DNA of 21,782 nt from Avoscillospira sp045530865 (GTDB lineage: Bacteria > Bacillota > Clostridia > Oscillospirales > Oscillospiraceae). Position 1 is the stretch's first letter; each line of letters begins with the position of its first letter. The notes beneath the pieces were generated by a model that was not told where the DNA came from, did no database searches, and saw only the letters and a list, made by a program, of their open reading frames with translations. Both the position numbers and the translations under genes were made by a program. Below, one piece after another: positions 6,902 to 14,042 of this stretch. The stretch covers positions 1 through 21,782 of the forward strand of contig JAZSCX010000010.1 in assembly GCA_045530865.1 (NCBI GenBank), written 5' to 3'.

Positions 6902-7769
6902 ACTGACCTGCATTGACCTGACCAAAGCCTACGGTCAGAAAACCGTTTTGAACAATCTGAACCTGACGCTGGAAAGCGGCAAGATCTACGGTCTGATCGG
7001 CCGCAACGGCGCCGGCAAGACCACCCTGCTTTCCCTGATGACGGCGCAAAACCCTGTCACCTCCGGCTGCTGCCAGCTGGACGGACAGCGCATCTGGGAG
7101 ACCCGCTCTTCTCTGGACCGGCTGTGCTTCTCCCGGGAACTGAACATATCCGCCGAAAGCGGCCTTGCCGCCTACACCGTGAAAAAATACCTGCAGACCG
7201 CAGCCGCCTACTACGCCCACTGGGATCAGGCCATGGCTGACCGCCTGATCGAAAAATTCGGTCTGAACATCAAGACCAAGCTGGGCAAGCTGAGCAAGGG
7301 CATGCTCTCCATGGTGACCATCACCGTCGCGCTGGCCAGCAAGGCAGAATTCACCTTTCTGGATGAGCCGGTGGCCGGTCTGGACGTGGTTGCCAGAGAG
7401 GATTTCTACAAGCTGCTGCTGGAAGAATTTGCGGAAACCGGCCGCACCTTCGTCATCTCCACTCATATCATTGAGGAAGCCGCCGATGTGATGGAAGAGG
7501 TCATCATTCTGGATCAGGGTAAGATTCTCCGGTTCCAGAACACGCAGGAGCTGGTGGATTCCGCCCGCTATGTGACCGGTCTTGCGGAGGATGTGGACAA
7601 CGCCACCGCCGGTCTGAACCGCTGCCATACTGAAAAGATGGGCAGGAGCAAAGCTGTCACAGTCTTTCTGGAGGAGGGCGAGCAGCTGAACCCCGGCTAT
7701 GACGTCACGGTGCAGCCCATGAGCCTGCAAAAAATCTTTGTGGCACTCTGCGGAGAGGAGGCCCGATAA
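6894..7769 (+). CDS. ABC transporter ATP-binding protein
   Basis: A 291-residue nucleotide-binding subunit. Walker A is GRNGAGKT (36-43), the signature is LSKGM in place of LSGGQ, Walker B is FTFLDEP followed by the GLD D-loop, and the switch histidine lies in STHII. The LSKGM form is common among ABC-2 type ATPases that sit beside YtrA-type regulators. The C-terminal region (about 215-291) is a family-specific extension. It shares one base with the next gene. It energises the two permeases encoded downstream; by analogy with ytr-like operons the system may act in antibiotic or cell-envelope stress, but substrate and direction are inferred, not shown. Confidence 0.94.
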   Translation: MSKLTCIDLTKAYGQKTVLNNLNLTLESGKIYGLIGRNGAGKTTLLSLMTAQNPVTSGCCQLDGQRIWETRSSLDRLCFSRELNISAESGLAAYTVKKYLQTAAAYYAHWDQAMADRLIEKFGLNIKTKLGKLSKGMLSMVTITVALASKAEFTFLDEPVAGLDVVAREDFYKLLLEEFAETGRTFVISTHIIEEAADVMEEVIILDQGKILRFQNTQELVDSARYVTGLAEDVDNATAGLNRCHTEKMGRSKAVTVFLEEGEQLNPGYDVTVQPMSLQKIFVALCGEEAR

Positions 7770-8392
7770 TGCGCCTGCAATTTTGGATCAAATCCGGCCT
7801 GCAGACCTGCGTCGCTGTCATCGGTGCCTGTGGGTTCTACGCCCTTCTCATGTACATTCAGCTGGGAGACAACACGCAGGATCTGCTTTCCATGGTGCCC
7901 ATCTACCTGCTGGCCTTCGGCGGTATGATGCTGATGGTCATGAACACCGGCGTCTACAAGCTCCATCTGCATCTGGCCCTGTCCTTTGGCTCCACCCGCA
8001 ACGAGGCCATTCTAGGGCTGAACCTGTTCCGCCTGATCCCCGCTGCACTGCTCACGGTGATTCTGACTGTGATCTGTGCGCTGCCCGACAGTGACTTCCC
8101 CTTCCAATCGGTTCCCATGGGATTGGGCGTCTATTTGCTTTTCGGCGCCTTAGGCACATTGATCGGCATTGTTTTTACCAAATACGGCAAGATCGTCACC
8201 GTGATCACGACCATTGTCATCGTTCTGGGCTGCGGCGCCATCGGCTTCTTTGTGGCCATGTCCGGCGGCGGCGTCCATCTGGGCGGTACCGGCAGCCTGT
8301 CCTGGCTGATGCTCTGTCTTGGTCTGCTGCTCTATGCCATCATGCAGATCCCCGAACAGCGCACGGTCTGGAACTGTAATGTTAAACTGTAA
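7769..8392 (+). CDS. ABC transporter permease, first subunit
   Basis: A 207-residue membrane protein with about six hydrophobic segments and almost no soluble domain. Its ATG overlaps the ATPase stop (TAATG), with GGAGAGGAGG just upstream. The cytoplasmic loop contains HLALSFGSTRNEAILGLNLF, which lines up with QLALSMGRTRMAFLGAYALR in the next gene. This S-x-G-x-T/R motif before a membrane helix is seen in ABC-2 type permeases and probably contacts the ATPase. Together with the downstream gene it would form a heterodimeric permease. It is short for such subunits but appears intact. Confidence 0.8.
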   Translation: MRLQFWIKSGLQTCVAVIGACGFYALLMYIQLGDNTQDLLSMVPIYLLAFGGMMLMVMNTGVYKLHLHLALSFGSTRNEAILGLNLFRLIPAALLTVILTVICALPDSDFPFQSVPMGLGVYLLFGALGTLIGIVFTKYGKIVTVITTIVIVLGCGAIGFFVAMSGGGVHLGGTGSLSWLMLCLGLLLYAIMQIPEQRTVWNCNVKL

Positions 8393-8403
8393 GGAGGTAC
8401 TTT

Positions 8404-9120
8404 ATGCTCCGACAATTCAAACTGGACTGGAAGCTCCATAAAAAGAGCTTCTTTGGGATGCAGGCCGCCCTGCCCGGTGCGTTTCTGCTGGGTTTTCTTC
8501 TGGTTGTGCTCATCATGTTCACCGATGAGGATCCCGGCAGCTGGTTCTGCATGGGCACGCTCATCGCAGGCGTTGCCCTGTGCTTTGTCACCCTGATCGC
8601 CTATGCCTTCGGTTATTATCAGGAATTTCAGCTTGCCCTGTCCATGGGACGCACCCGCATGGCCTTTCTGGGTGCCTATGCGCTGCGGCTGTTTTGCCAC
8701 TTTCTGCTGGGTTATGTGATCGTGCTGGGCCTGTACAGGCTGGAGCTTGCGGTCTATCCCCTGCTGTTCCCGCAGTATTCCAATGAGGTGGAATTCACCT
8801 TTCTGACCAACTGGAAGTTAATCGTCCCGCTCTTTGCCGGGCTGATTCTGCTCAGCCTTTTCATCGGCTCTCTCTATGGACGCTATGGCAAAAAGGGTAT
8901 GATTTTCTTCTATGTCCTGTGGCTCTTCTGCTGCTTTGTGCTTCCGCGGATGGTGGATGCCGATCCCGCCTCCACCAACGCGCTGGACATGGCAGCCAAC
9001 TGGACCCTTGCCGCCATCGTCGCCATTCCGGTCTCCGTCTGGATCACCTTTGGCTCGGTTCTGGCTGTGTTTATGATTGCCGTCATCATCCATTTCGCCC
9101 GGACACAGATGGTAAAATAG
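8404..9120 (+). CDS. ABC transporter permease, second subunit
   Basis: A 238-residue protein with about six membrane segments, starting 11 bases after the first permease and preceded by AAGGAGGT. It shares the LALSMGRTR coupling-loop motif with its neighbour, so the two appear to be diverged duplicates that pair as a heterodimer. The operon ends here. The only hairpin downstream is a member of the short repeat family (9127) without a T-tract, so termination may be inefficient or may use that repeat. Confidence 0.8.
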   Translation: MLRQFKLDWKLHKKSFFGMQAALPGAFLLGFLLVVLIMFTDEDPGSWFCMGTLIAGVALCFVTLIAYAFGYYQEFQLALSMGRTRMAFLGAYALRLFCHFLLGYVIVLGLYRLELAVYPLLFPQYSNEVEFTFLTNWKLIVPLFAGLILLSLFIGSLYGRYGKKGMIFFYVLWLFCCFVLPRMVDADPASTNALDMAANWTLAAIVAIPVSVWITFGSVLAVFMIAVIIHFARTQMVK

Positions 9121-9126
9121 GAATCA

Positions 9127-9156
9127 CAGGGGCGGCCCAAAGGGCCGCCCCACAGT
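9127..9156. repeat. Short hairpin repeat, copy 3 (variant)
   Basis: GGGGCGGCCC (9129-9138) and GGGCCGCCCC (9142-9151) form a perfect 10-bp hairpin with an AAA loop, flanked by CA and CACAG. It is a variant of the same family, with CCACA in place of CTACA. It lies seven bases after the second permease's stop codon and could be used as its transcript end. Confidence 0.65.
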
Positions 9157-9181
9157 GTATCAAAAAGGAGCGAATTACCAA

Positions 9182-9315
9182 TGTCATTGCGAGCCCGGAA
9201 CGGGCGTGGCAATCCGTACTCCCAAAAATCATATATTTCCATATAGATATCCTTAAATGTGAGACATTTTGAGAACGGATTCCCACGTCGGGCTTACGCC
9301 CTCCTCGGAATGACA
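9182..9315. mobile_element. MITE-like element, copy A
   Basis: A 134-base non-coding element with imperfect terminal inverted repeats of roughly 40 bases. Both ends read TGTCATT-CGAG inward, then converge again on CGTGG-AATCCGT-CTC. The centre (about 9225-9265) is AT-rich and has no open frame of note. A second element with the same ends is at 9853. No transposase is present, and no clear target-site duplication can be seen. Confidence 0.7.
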
Positions 9316-9426
9316 CGGTCTTTCGACAGTGGAGCGGCAGCCTCAACTTATCATATTTGAATCGCAAAGATTGTTACGACCAGTCTGCGGACTGAAAACT
9401 GACACAATACTGGAAATCCCATATGC

Positions 9427-9452
9427 GGCGGTCAGAGGTCTGACCGCCCTAC
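9427..9452. repeat. Short hairpin repeat, copy 4
   Basis: GGCGGTCAGA (9427-9436) and TCTGACCGCC (9439-9448) form a perfect 10-bp hairpin with a two-base loop, followed by CTAC. It ends about 18 bases before the padR -35 box. Between 9121 and 9539 there is no gene: the stretch holds this repeat, copy 3, MITE-like copy A and the padR control region. Confidence 0.65.
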
Positions 9453-9469
9453 GATTATCATCCTGCCTC

Positions 9470-9498
9470 TTGACAGAATTTTTTCTTTCCTTTATAAT
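9470..9498 (+). promoter_or_regulatory. Promoter of the PadR gene
   Basis: TTGACA (9470-9475) and TATAAT (9493-9498) are spaced by 17 bases, a perfect housekeeping promoter. Such a strong core promoter suits a gene that is held down by its own repressor. Confidence 0.9.
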
Positions 9499-9526
9499 AT
9501 CATTAAACGATATCATGTCACGATAT
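9497..9526 (+). promoter_or_regulatory. Overlapping inverted repeats, likely PadR operator
   Basis: The sequence reads ATATC-N7-GATATC-N7-GATAT. This makes two inverted repeats of identical geometry (9497-9513 and 9510-9526) that share the central GATATC. The pair covers the end of the -10 box and the transcription start. PadR repressors commonly bind AT-rich palindromes in this position. Confidence 0.7.
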
Positions 9527-9539
9527 TGGAGGTGAAGGT

Positions 9540-9848
9540 ATGCCGAAGCAGGCGCTGGACAGTCTGACCGAAAGTATGTTTTATGTGCTCATGGCCCTGT
9601 ACCGGAGTGAAAAATGCGGCATCGACATTGCCGCATGGATCGAGGCCAAAACACAGGGGCGCTGCCGTCTTGGCCCCGCCACCCTGTATACCATCCTTGC
9701 CAAATTTGAAAAAGAAAAATACATCCGCGAGACCCATGTGGAAGGCCGCAAGCGCACCTATGCCATCACCGACCTTGGCAGGCAGGCCTTCCGGGAGGAA
9801 TATGACCGCCTGCAGCGCTGTATGGAGGACGCGAAAACCGAGCTGTAG
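9540..9848 (+). CDS. PadR family transcriptional regulator
   Basis: A 102-residue protein, the compact PadR type: a winged helix with an N-terminal helix and a C-terminal dimerisation helix. Visible family blocks are LTESMFYVLMAL, GPATLYTILAKFEKEKYI and KRTYAITDLGRQAFREE, the last being the wing and start of the final helix. GGAGGTGAAGG precedes the ATG. PadR genes of this class are often paired with a DUF2812 membrane protein, as here, and usually repress the shared operon until a ligand or stress acts. The ligand is unknown. Its overlapping operator repeats imply cooperative autoregulation. Confidence 0.93.
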   Translation: MPKQALDSLTESMFYVLMALYRSEKCGIDIAAWIEAKTQGRCRLGPATLYTILAKFEKEKYIRETHVEGRKRTYAITDLGRQAFREEYDRLQRCMEDAKTEL

Positions 9849-9852
9849 CATT

Positions 9853-9947
9853 TGTCATTACGAGGCCTGAAAGGCTGCGGCAATCTCTGCGTTCCGGATT
9901 TGATGGGGGTGAGATTGCCGCGCCTTCTGCGCAGGCTCGCAATGACA
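9853..9947. mobile_element. MITE-like element, copy B
   Basis: A 95-base element whose ends both read TGTCATT-CGAG inward and converge on GCGGCAATCTC, so it folds into one long imperfect hairpin. The ends match copy A at 9182, but the centre differs and is shorter. It begins five bases after the padR stop codon, inside the padR-DUF2812 spacer. Confidence 0.7.
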
Positions 9948-9970
9948 GAAAATAAGACAGTACCAACAAA

Positions 9971-9997
9971 CGGCGCGCCGGGTCGTCGCGCCCTACA
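9971..9997. repeat. Short hairpin repeat, copy 5
   Basis: GGCGCG (9972-9977) and CGCGCC (9987-9992) form a hairpin with a 9-base loop, followed by CTACA. It shares the CGCCCTACA end with copies 1, 2 and 4 and lies between padR and the DUF2812 gene. Confidence 0.55.
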
Positions 9998-10034
9998 TAT
10001 AAACAACCCACCACCGAAGAAAGGAGTTCTCTCC

Positions 10035-11207
10035 ATGTCGGAAAAATACATTCACCGTTTCCCGCCCTGCCCCGCCTACGAGATTCGACGCTTTGAGACA
10101 TGGCTGGAGGATATGGCGGCAAAGGGATGGTTTTTGGAAAAAGACCCGTTTTTTGCCGGTTTTGCCAGCTTTCATCAGGCGGAATCCAAATCCGTCCGCT
10201 ATCGGCTGCAGCCAGCGCCAAAAAAGTCCGGCCCCTTTACCCGCCGGGACCGGCAGCAGGACGCCATTGATCTGGCGGCGGAATACGGCTGGACATTTCT
10301 GGGGGATCATCAGGATTTCTTTATCTTCTATACCGATGACCCCAATCTGCCGGAGCTGGACACGGATCCGCAGGTGCAGGCGCTGGCTCTGCAGGGACTC
10401 TGGAAGAGAAAGCGAAATGACTGGATTTCCCATCTGGCGGTGGTGGCCATTTACGCCGTTTTGTTTCTGGGTCTGACACCTGTAACATTTGCACTGGAGA
10501 CCGGGTGGGTCTTCCCGATACTGCTGACCATAGCCGTTGTCAGCACCTGGCTGAGTTTTAAGGAACTGCAGCACCTGAAGCAGCTGCGTCAGGCATTGCT
10601 CGTAGACGCAGCTCTGCCGCAAAATACAGATTACAGGCAAAACAGACGGCTGTATTTTCTTTCCTCGCTGTTTTCCGTCCTGCTGGTCATCGCTCTGATA
10701 ATCGGTTGTGTAGGCATGCGGCTGTTTGACTGGGAGGATCGTCGGTGGCAGCCCAGAACAGAAGCCCTGCCCTTTGCCACCGCAGAGGATCTCTATCCCA
10801 GCAGCACCTTCGTTGCAGGCGAGCCGTGGATCATCAAGGAAAATGATCACGTCGCATCCCGTTCCACATGGCTGACAGACCAACAGATCTCCCTGTACCA
10901 ATACGGTTCCATTCAACCAGACAAAAAAGGTCTCACTCTGGATGTGCAGTATTATGATATGCGATCCGAGTGGCTGGCCAGGCAGCTGTATCGGGAACTG
11001 ATCCGCATACAAAAAACAAGCAAATACTATGAACCCTGCGCTGCGCCCGACCTGTCAACCGAGCAGGAATTTGCCTGGTACAATTTCTCCACCTACTTGC
11101 TGCTGCAGGAGGACAACATCGTTCTTATGGTAAGATTCAGTCAGCATGACGACCCCATGCCGATGGAGCAATGGGCAGCAGTATTTGCGAATTCTATTCT
11201 GAATTGA
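10035..11207 (+). CDS. DUF2812 domain-containing membrane protein
   Basis: A 390-residue protein. Residues about 8-115 match the DUF2812 pattern, with a cluster around YEIRRFETWLEDMAAKGWFL and later IFYTDDP. Two or three membrane segments follow (about 140-180 and 213-235). The C-terminal ~150 residues look like an extracytoplasmic domain. The start at 10035 is supported by AAAGGAG; upstream in-frame codons run through MITE-like copy B. DUF2812 proteins typically sit directly downstream of a PadR regulator, as here, and their biochemical role is not known to me. The 186-base gap to padR, filled by two repeats, is unusual for such a pair and may have split or attenuated a former operon. Confidence 0.85.
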   Translation: MSEKYIHRFPPCPAYEIRRFETWLEDMAAKGWFLEKDPFFAGFASFHQAESKSVRYRLQPAPKKSGPFTRRDRQQDAIDLAAEYGWTFLGDHQDFFIFYTDDPNLPELDTDPQVQALALQGLWKRKRNDWISHLAVVAIYAVLFLGLTPVTFALETGWVFPILLTIAVVSTWLSFKELQHLKQLRQALLVDAALPQNTDYRQNRRLYFLSSLFSVLLVIALIIGCVGMRLFDWEDRRWQPRTEALPFATAEDLYPSSTFVAGEPWIIKENDHVASRSTWLTDQQISLYQYGSIQPDKKGLTLDVQYYDMRSEWLARQLYRELIRIQKTSKYYEPCAAPDLSTEQEFAWYNFSTYLLLQEDNIVLMVRFSQHDDPMPMEQWAAVFANSILN

Positions 11208-11220
11208 AGCCATCCCAGAA

Positions 11221-11267
11221 TCAGAAAACCCCGCATTGGTTGACCAGACCAGCGCGGGGTTTTCTGA
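11221..11267. terminator. Bidirectional terminator between the DUF2812 gene and mnmG
   Basis: A perfect 14-bp stem, TCAGAAAACCCCGC with GCGGGGTTTTCTGA, encloses a 19-base loop. It is placed between convergent genes, and T-rich arm ends are present on both strands. The remaining ~110 bases up to the mnmG stop hold no clear gene. Confidence 0.75.
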
Positions 11268-11379
11268 AACAAAAAGAAAAGAGAGGAGAAAATGAAAAAA
11301 ACGCTTACTTTATGATTATAGGATAACAGGCGGTTTTTAAATATCTTAGTGGGCAGATTTTAAATCTTTGTGAAATCTT

Positions 11380-13251
11380 TCAAGAATTTCTCTGTTCCAG
11401 CCAGATCAGCAGCACCGCCACATCGGCAGGGCTGACGCCGGAAATGCGGCTGGCCTGACCCACAGACATGGGCTTGATCTGATTGAGCTTTTCTCTGGCC
11501 TCCACCCGGAGGCCCTGAATGGTCATATAGTCCACATCCTGCGGCAGTTCCCGGTTTTCCGCTTTTTGAAACTCCGCCACCTGCTTTTGCTGGCGGGCAA
11601 TATAGCCGGCATATTTCAGCTGGATCTCCACCGCCTCCGTCACCGTCTTGGGCAGCTGCGGACGGGTGGGGTCGAATTCCGCGATCAGGTCATAGCCGAT
11701 CTGCGGGCGGCGCACCAGATCCGCCATACGGGCAGAGCCCTGCACCGGTGTGGTGTCATGGGCAGTCAGCAGCGCATTAAGAGCTTCACTTTCCGCCACG
11801 CCGCAGCTTTCCAGCCGCTGAATCTCCTGCTCCACGGCGGCATACTTATCCAGCACCGCCTGATAGTCCGCATCGGACACCAGACCAATGTCATGGCCGA
11901 TGTGGCTCAGCCGCTGATCGGCATTGTCCTGCCGGTGCAGCAGCCGGTATTCGGAGCGGGAGGTCATGATCCGGTAGGGCTCTTCCGTGCCCTTGGTCAC
12001 CAGATCGTCGATCAAAGTGCCGATATAGCACTCGGAGCGCTTCAAAATCAGTGACTTTCTCCCCTGCAGCTTCAGCGCCGCATTGACGCCTGCCACAAAG
12101 CCCTGCACCGCCGCTTCTTCATAACCGGAAGAGCCGTTGAACTGCCCCGCGCCGTACAGGCCGGGAACTTTTTTCGTCTCCAGAGTAGGCAGCAGCTCCG
12201 TGGGATCCACGCAGTCATATTCAATGGCATAGGCAGGGCGCATCATCTCCGCATGCTCCAAACCCACAATGGTATGCATCATGTCCAGCTGTACATCCTC
12301 CGGCAGGCTGGAACTGAGGCCCTGAATATACAGCTCGTCCGTCCCCAGACCCGTGGGCTCGATGAACAGCTGATGGCGGGGCTTATCGGGGAAACGGTCA
12401 ATTTTCGTCTCGATGGAAGGACAATACCGGGGTCCCACACTTTCGATGGTCCCATTGAACAGGGGGCTGCGGTGGAAATTGGCCTTAATGATCTCATGGG
12501 TGCGTTCATTGGTGTAGGTCAGCCAGCAGACTGCCCGGTTTTCCAGCGGTTCCGTGGTCCGGAAGGAGAAGGGCGCCGGATCTTCATCGCCGGGCTGCAG
12601 CTCCATTTTGGAAAAATCCACACTGCGGGCATTGATCCGGGGCGGCGTACCGGTCTTGAACCGGCGCATGGAAAGGCCCATGGCAGACAGGCGATCCGTC
12701 AGATACAGTCCCGCGTGCATACCATCCGGGCCGGATTCGTACACGCACTCGCCGGTGATGACCGCGGCATTGAGATAGGTACCGGAGCAGATGATGGCGG
12801 CTTTGACGGCATACACCGCACCCAGTCTGGTGACAACAGCAGAGACCTTCCCCTCTTCCAGCCGGATATCGGTGATCATGGCCTGCTTCAGATCCAGATT
12901 TTCCTGCTGCTCCAGCACCCGCTTCATATCTTCCTGATACTTGCGTCGGTCAGCCTGCGCCCGCAAAGAATGGACAGCAGGGCCCTTTCCTCGGTTCAGC
13001 ATCCGGTACTGGATGCAGCAGCGGTCGGCGGCCTTCGCCATTTCGCCGCCCAGCGCATCAAGCTCCCGCACCAGATGGCCCTTCCCGGTGCCGCCGATGG
13101 CGGGATTGCAGGGCATATTGCCCACCGCATCCAAATTGATGGTAAAAATCACCGTTCGCAGTCCCATACGGGCAGCCGCCAGCGCCGCTTCGATACCGGC
13201 ATGTCCGGCGCCGATGACGGCGATATCATATTGTCCAGCAAAATATTCCAT
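11380..13251 (-). CDS. mnmG: tRNA uridine-5-carboxymethylaminomethyl(34) synthesis enzyme MnmG (GidA)
   Basis: A 623-residue FAD-dependent enzyme, the full family length. The N-terminus MEYFAGQYDIAVIGAGHAG carries the GxGxxG dinucleotide fold. It is followed by NPAIGGTGKGHLVRELDALG, RGKGPAVHSLRAQADR, RRFKTGTPPRI, and the C-terminal RISGVSPADVAVLLIWLE helix pair. With MnmE it installs the (carboxymethyl)aminomethyl group at U34 of certain tRNAs, tuning decoding of split codon boxes. An upstream in-frame ATG (13278) would add nine residues, but AAAGGA lies before the chosen start and the N-terminus then matches B. subtilis-like homologues. mnmE is not adjacent. The gene appears monocistronic, with its own promoter. 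Confidence 0.97.
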   Translation of the reverse strand: MEYFAGQYDIAVIGAGHAGIEAALAAARMGLRTVIFTINLDAVGNMPCNPAIGGTGKGHLVRELDALGGEMAKAADRCCIQYRMLNRGKGPAVHSLRAQADRRKYQEDMKRVLEQQENLDLKQAMITDIRLEEGKVSAVVTRLGAVYAVKAAIICSGTYLNAAVITGECVYESGPDGMHAGLYLTDRLSAMGLSMRRFKTGTPPRINARSVDFSKMELQPGDEDPAPFSFRTTEPLENRAVCWLTYTNERTHEIIKANFHRSPLFNGTIESVGPRYCPSIETKIDRFPDKPRHQLFIEPTGLGTDELYIQGLSSSLPEDVQLDMMHTIVGLEHAEMMRPAYAIEYDCVDPTELLPTLETKKVPGLYGAGQFNGSSGYEEAAVQGFVAGVNAALKLQGRKSLILKRSECYIGTLIDDLVTKGTEEPYRIMTSRSEYRLLHRQDNADQRLSHIGHDIGLVSDADYQAVLDKYAAVEQEIQRLESCGVAESEALNALLTAHDTTPVQGSARMADLVRRPQIGYDLIAEFDPTRPQLPKTVTEAVEIQLKYAGYIARQQKQVAEFQKAENRELPQDVDYMTIQGLRVEAREKLNQIKPMSVGQASRISGVSPADVAVLLIWLEQRNS

Positions 13252-13289
13252 AGGAAACGTCCTTTGCACACTTAGCATTTCTATCAGGA

Positions 13290-13318
13290 ATTATAGCAGA
13301 CGAATGGATAATTGACAA
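13290..13318 (-). promoter_or_regulatory. Promoter of mnmG
   Basis: On the minus strand TTGTCA (13313-13318) and TATAAT (13290-13295) are spaced by 17 bases, giving a leader of about 30 bases to the chosen start. Confidence 0.75.
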
Positions 13319-13404
13319 TGAATATTGGGCTTCGCCCACGAATTTTAATGAGCTGCCCACAAAATACGGCAGATTTTGCAGTTTTTTTCTGCTATACTCT
13401 GTTT

Positions 13405-13483
13405 ACAGCTTCACCAAGGACGAGGCACAATTCCTTTCATCCGCGTCCCATTCACCCCGGAGGACATCCTCCGGGATTTTTTT
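13405..13483 (+). ncRNA. Candidate small RNA upstream of tadA
   Basis: An extended -10 motif, TGCTATACT (13390-13398), is followed by about 80 bases without a credible coding frame, ending in a strong intrinsic terminator (13456-13483). No plus-strand gene ends upstream to account for that terminator, because the gene to the left, mnmG, points away. The body contains possible GGACG/CGTCC and AAGGA/TCCTT pairings. The -35 region is poor, and no known RNA family was recognised. It could also be an old transcript remnant. Confidence 0.35.
13456..13483 (+). terminator. Orphan intrinsic terminator
   Basis: CCCGGAGG and CCTCCGGG form a perfect 8-bp stem with loop ACAT, followed by ATTTTTTT. It acts only on the plus strand and insulates tadA from anything upstream. 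Confidence 0.88.
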
Positions 13484-13484
13484 A

Positions 13485-13513
13485 TTGCTATTCTGCTCCA
13501 TATTCTGTATGAT
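13485..13513 (+). promoter_or_regulatory. Promoter of tadA
   Basis: TTGCTA (13485-13490) and TATGAT (13508-13513) are spaced by 17 bases. The -35 box begins right after the T-tract of the preceding terminator. Confidence 0.65.
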
Positions 13514-13533
13514 ACTTAAAAGGCGGTGATTGT

Positions 13534-14013
13534 ATGGACGAACAGATGATGCGGGAAGCGCTGGCGCTGGCAAAGGAAGCTGCCGCAGAGGGTGAGGTCC
13601 CTGTCGGCTGCGTGATCACACTGGGTAACCGCATCGTGGGACGCGGCAGAAACCGCAGGGAGCTGGGCAAATCCGCACTGGCCCATGCCGAGATCGAAGC
13701 CATCCAGCAGGCCTGCGAGACCCTTGGCGGCTGGCGGCTGTGGCAGTGCATCCTGTATGTGACGCTGGAGCCCTGTCCCATGTGTGCCGGCGCCATCATC
13801 AATGCCCGGATCCCCCGGGTGGTCTACGGCAGCAAGGACGTCCGCTTCGGCGCCTGCGGCTCTGTGACGGATCTGTTTTCCCTCCCCTTCAACCACAGGC
13901 CGGAGGTCACAACCGGCATTTTGGAACAGGAATGTCTGGAGCTGCTGCAAGCCTTTTTCCAGCAGCTTCGGAACAAGCGGAAAAAGAAACAAAGTGATTT
14001 TATTCTGGAATGA
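13534..14013 (+). CDS. tadA: tRNA-specific adenosine deaminase TadA
   Basis: A 159-residue cytidine/deoxycytidylate deaminase fold enzyme of normal length. The zinc site is complete: HAE at 51-53 (His51 ligand, Glu53 proton shuttle) and PCPMC at 80-84 (Cys81 and Cys84). The flanking blocks EVPVGCVI and RVVYGSKDVRFGACGS are typical of TadA. It converts A34 to inosine in tRNA-Arg(ACG), which is essential in most bacteria. A basic C-terminal tail (RNKRKKK) is present. AAGGCGGTG precedes the ATG. It is probably transcribed with the small DUF6440 gene 29 bases downstream. Confidence 0.96.
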   Translation: MDEQMMREALALAKEAAAEGEVPVGCVITLGNRIVGRGRNRRELGKSALAHAEIEAIQQACETLGGWRLWQCILYVTLEPCPMCAGAIINARIPRVVYGSKDVRFGACGSVTDLFSLPFNHRPEVTTGILEQECLELLQAFFQQLRNKRKKKQSDFILE

Positions 14014-14042
14014 TACAAAAACAGTTTCAGGAGGTCTTTCCT

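Noticed and set aside
11292..11315. Seven-codon frame MKKTLTL after AGAGGAG, a possible leader peptide
   Set aside because: Spacing is short, no regulated gene follows on that strand, and it lies after a terminator between convergent genes.
12253..13275. 340-codon plus-strand open frame opposite mnmG
   Set aside because: Antisense to a fully conserved housekeeping gene; no ribosome binding site or motif.
13326..13341. GGGCTTCGCCC mini-hairpin near the mnmG promoter
   Set aside because: A four-base stem with no T-tract; too short to call a terminator or a repeat family from one copy.
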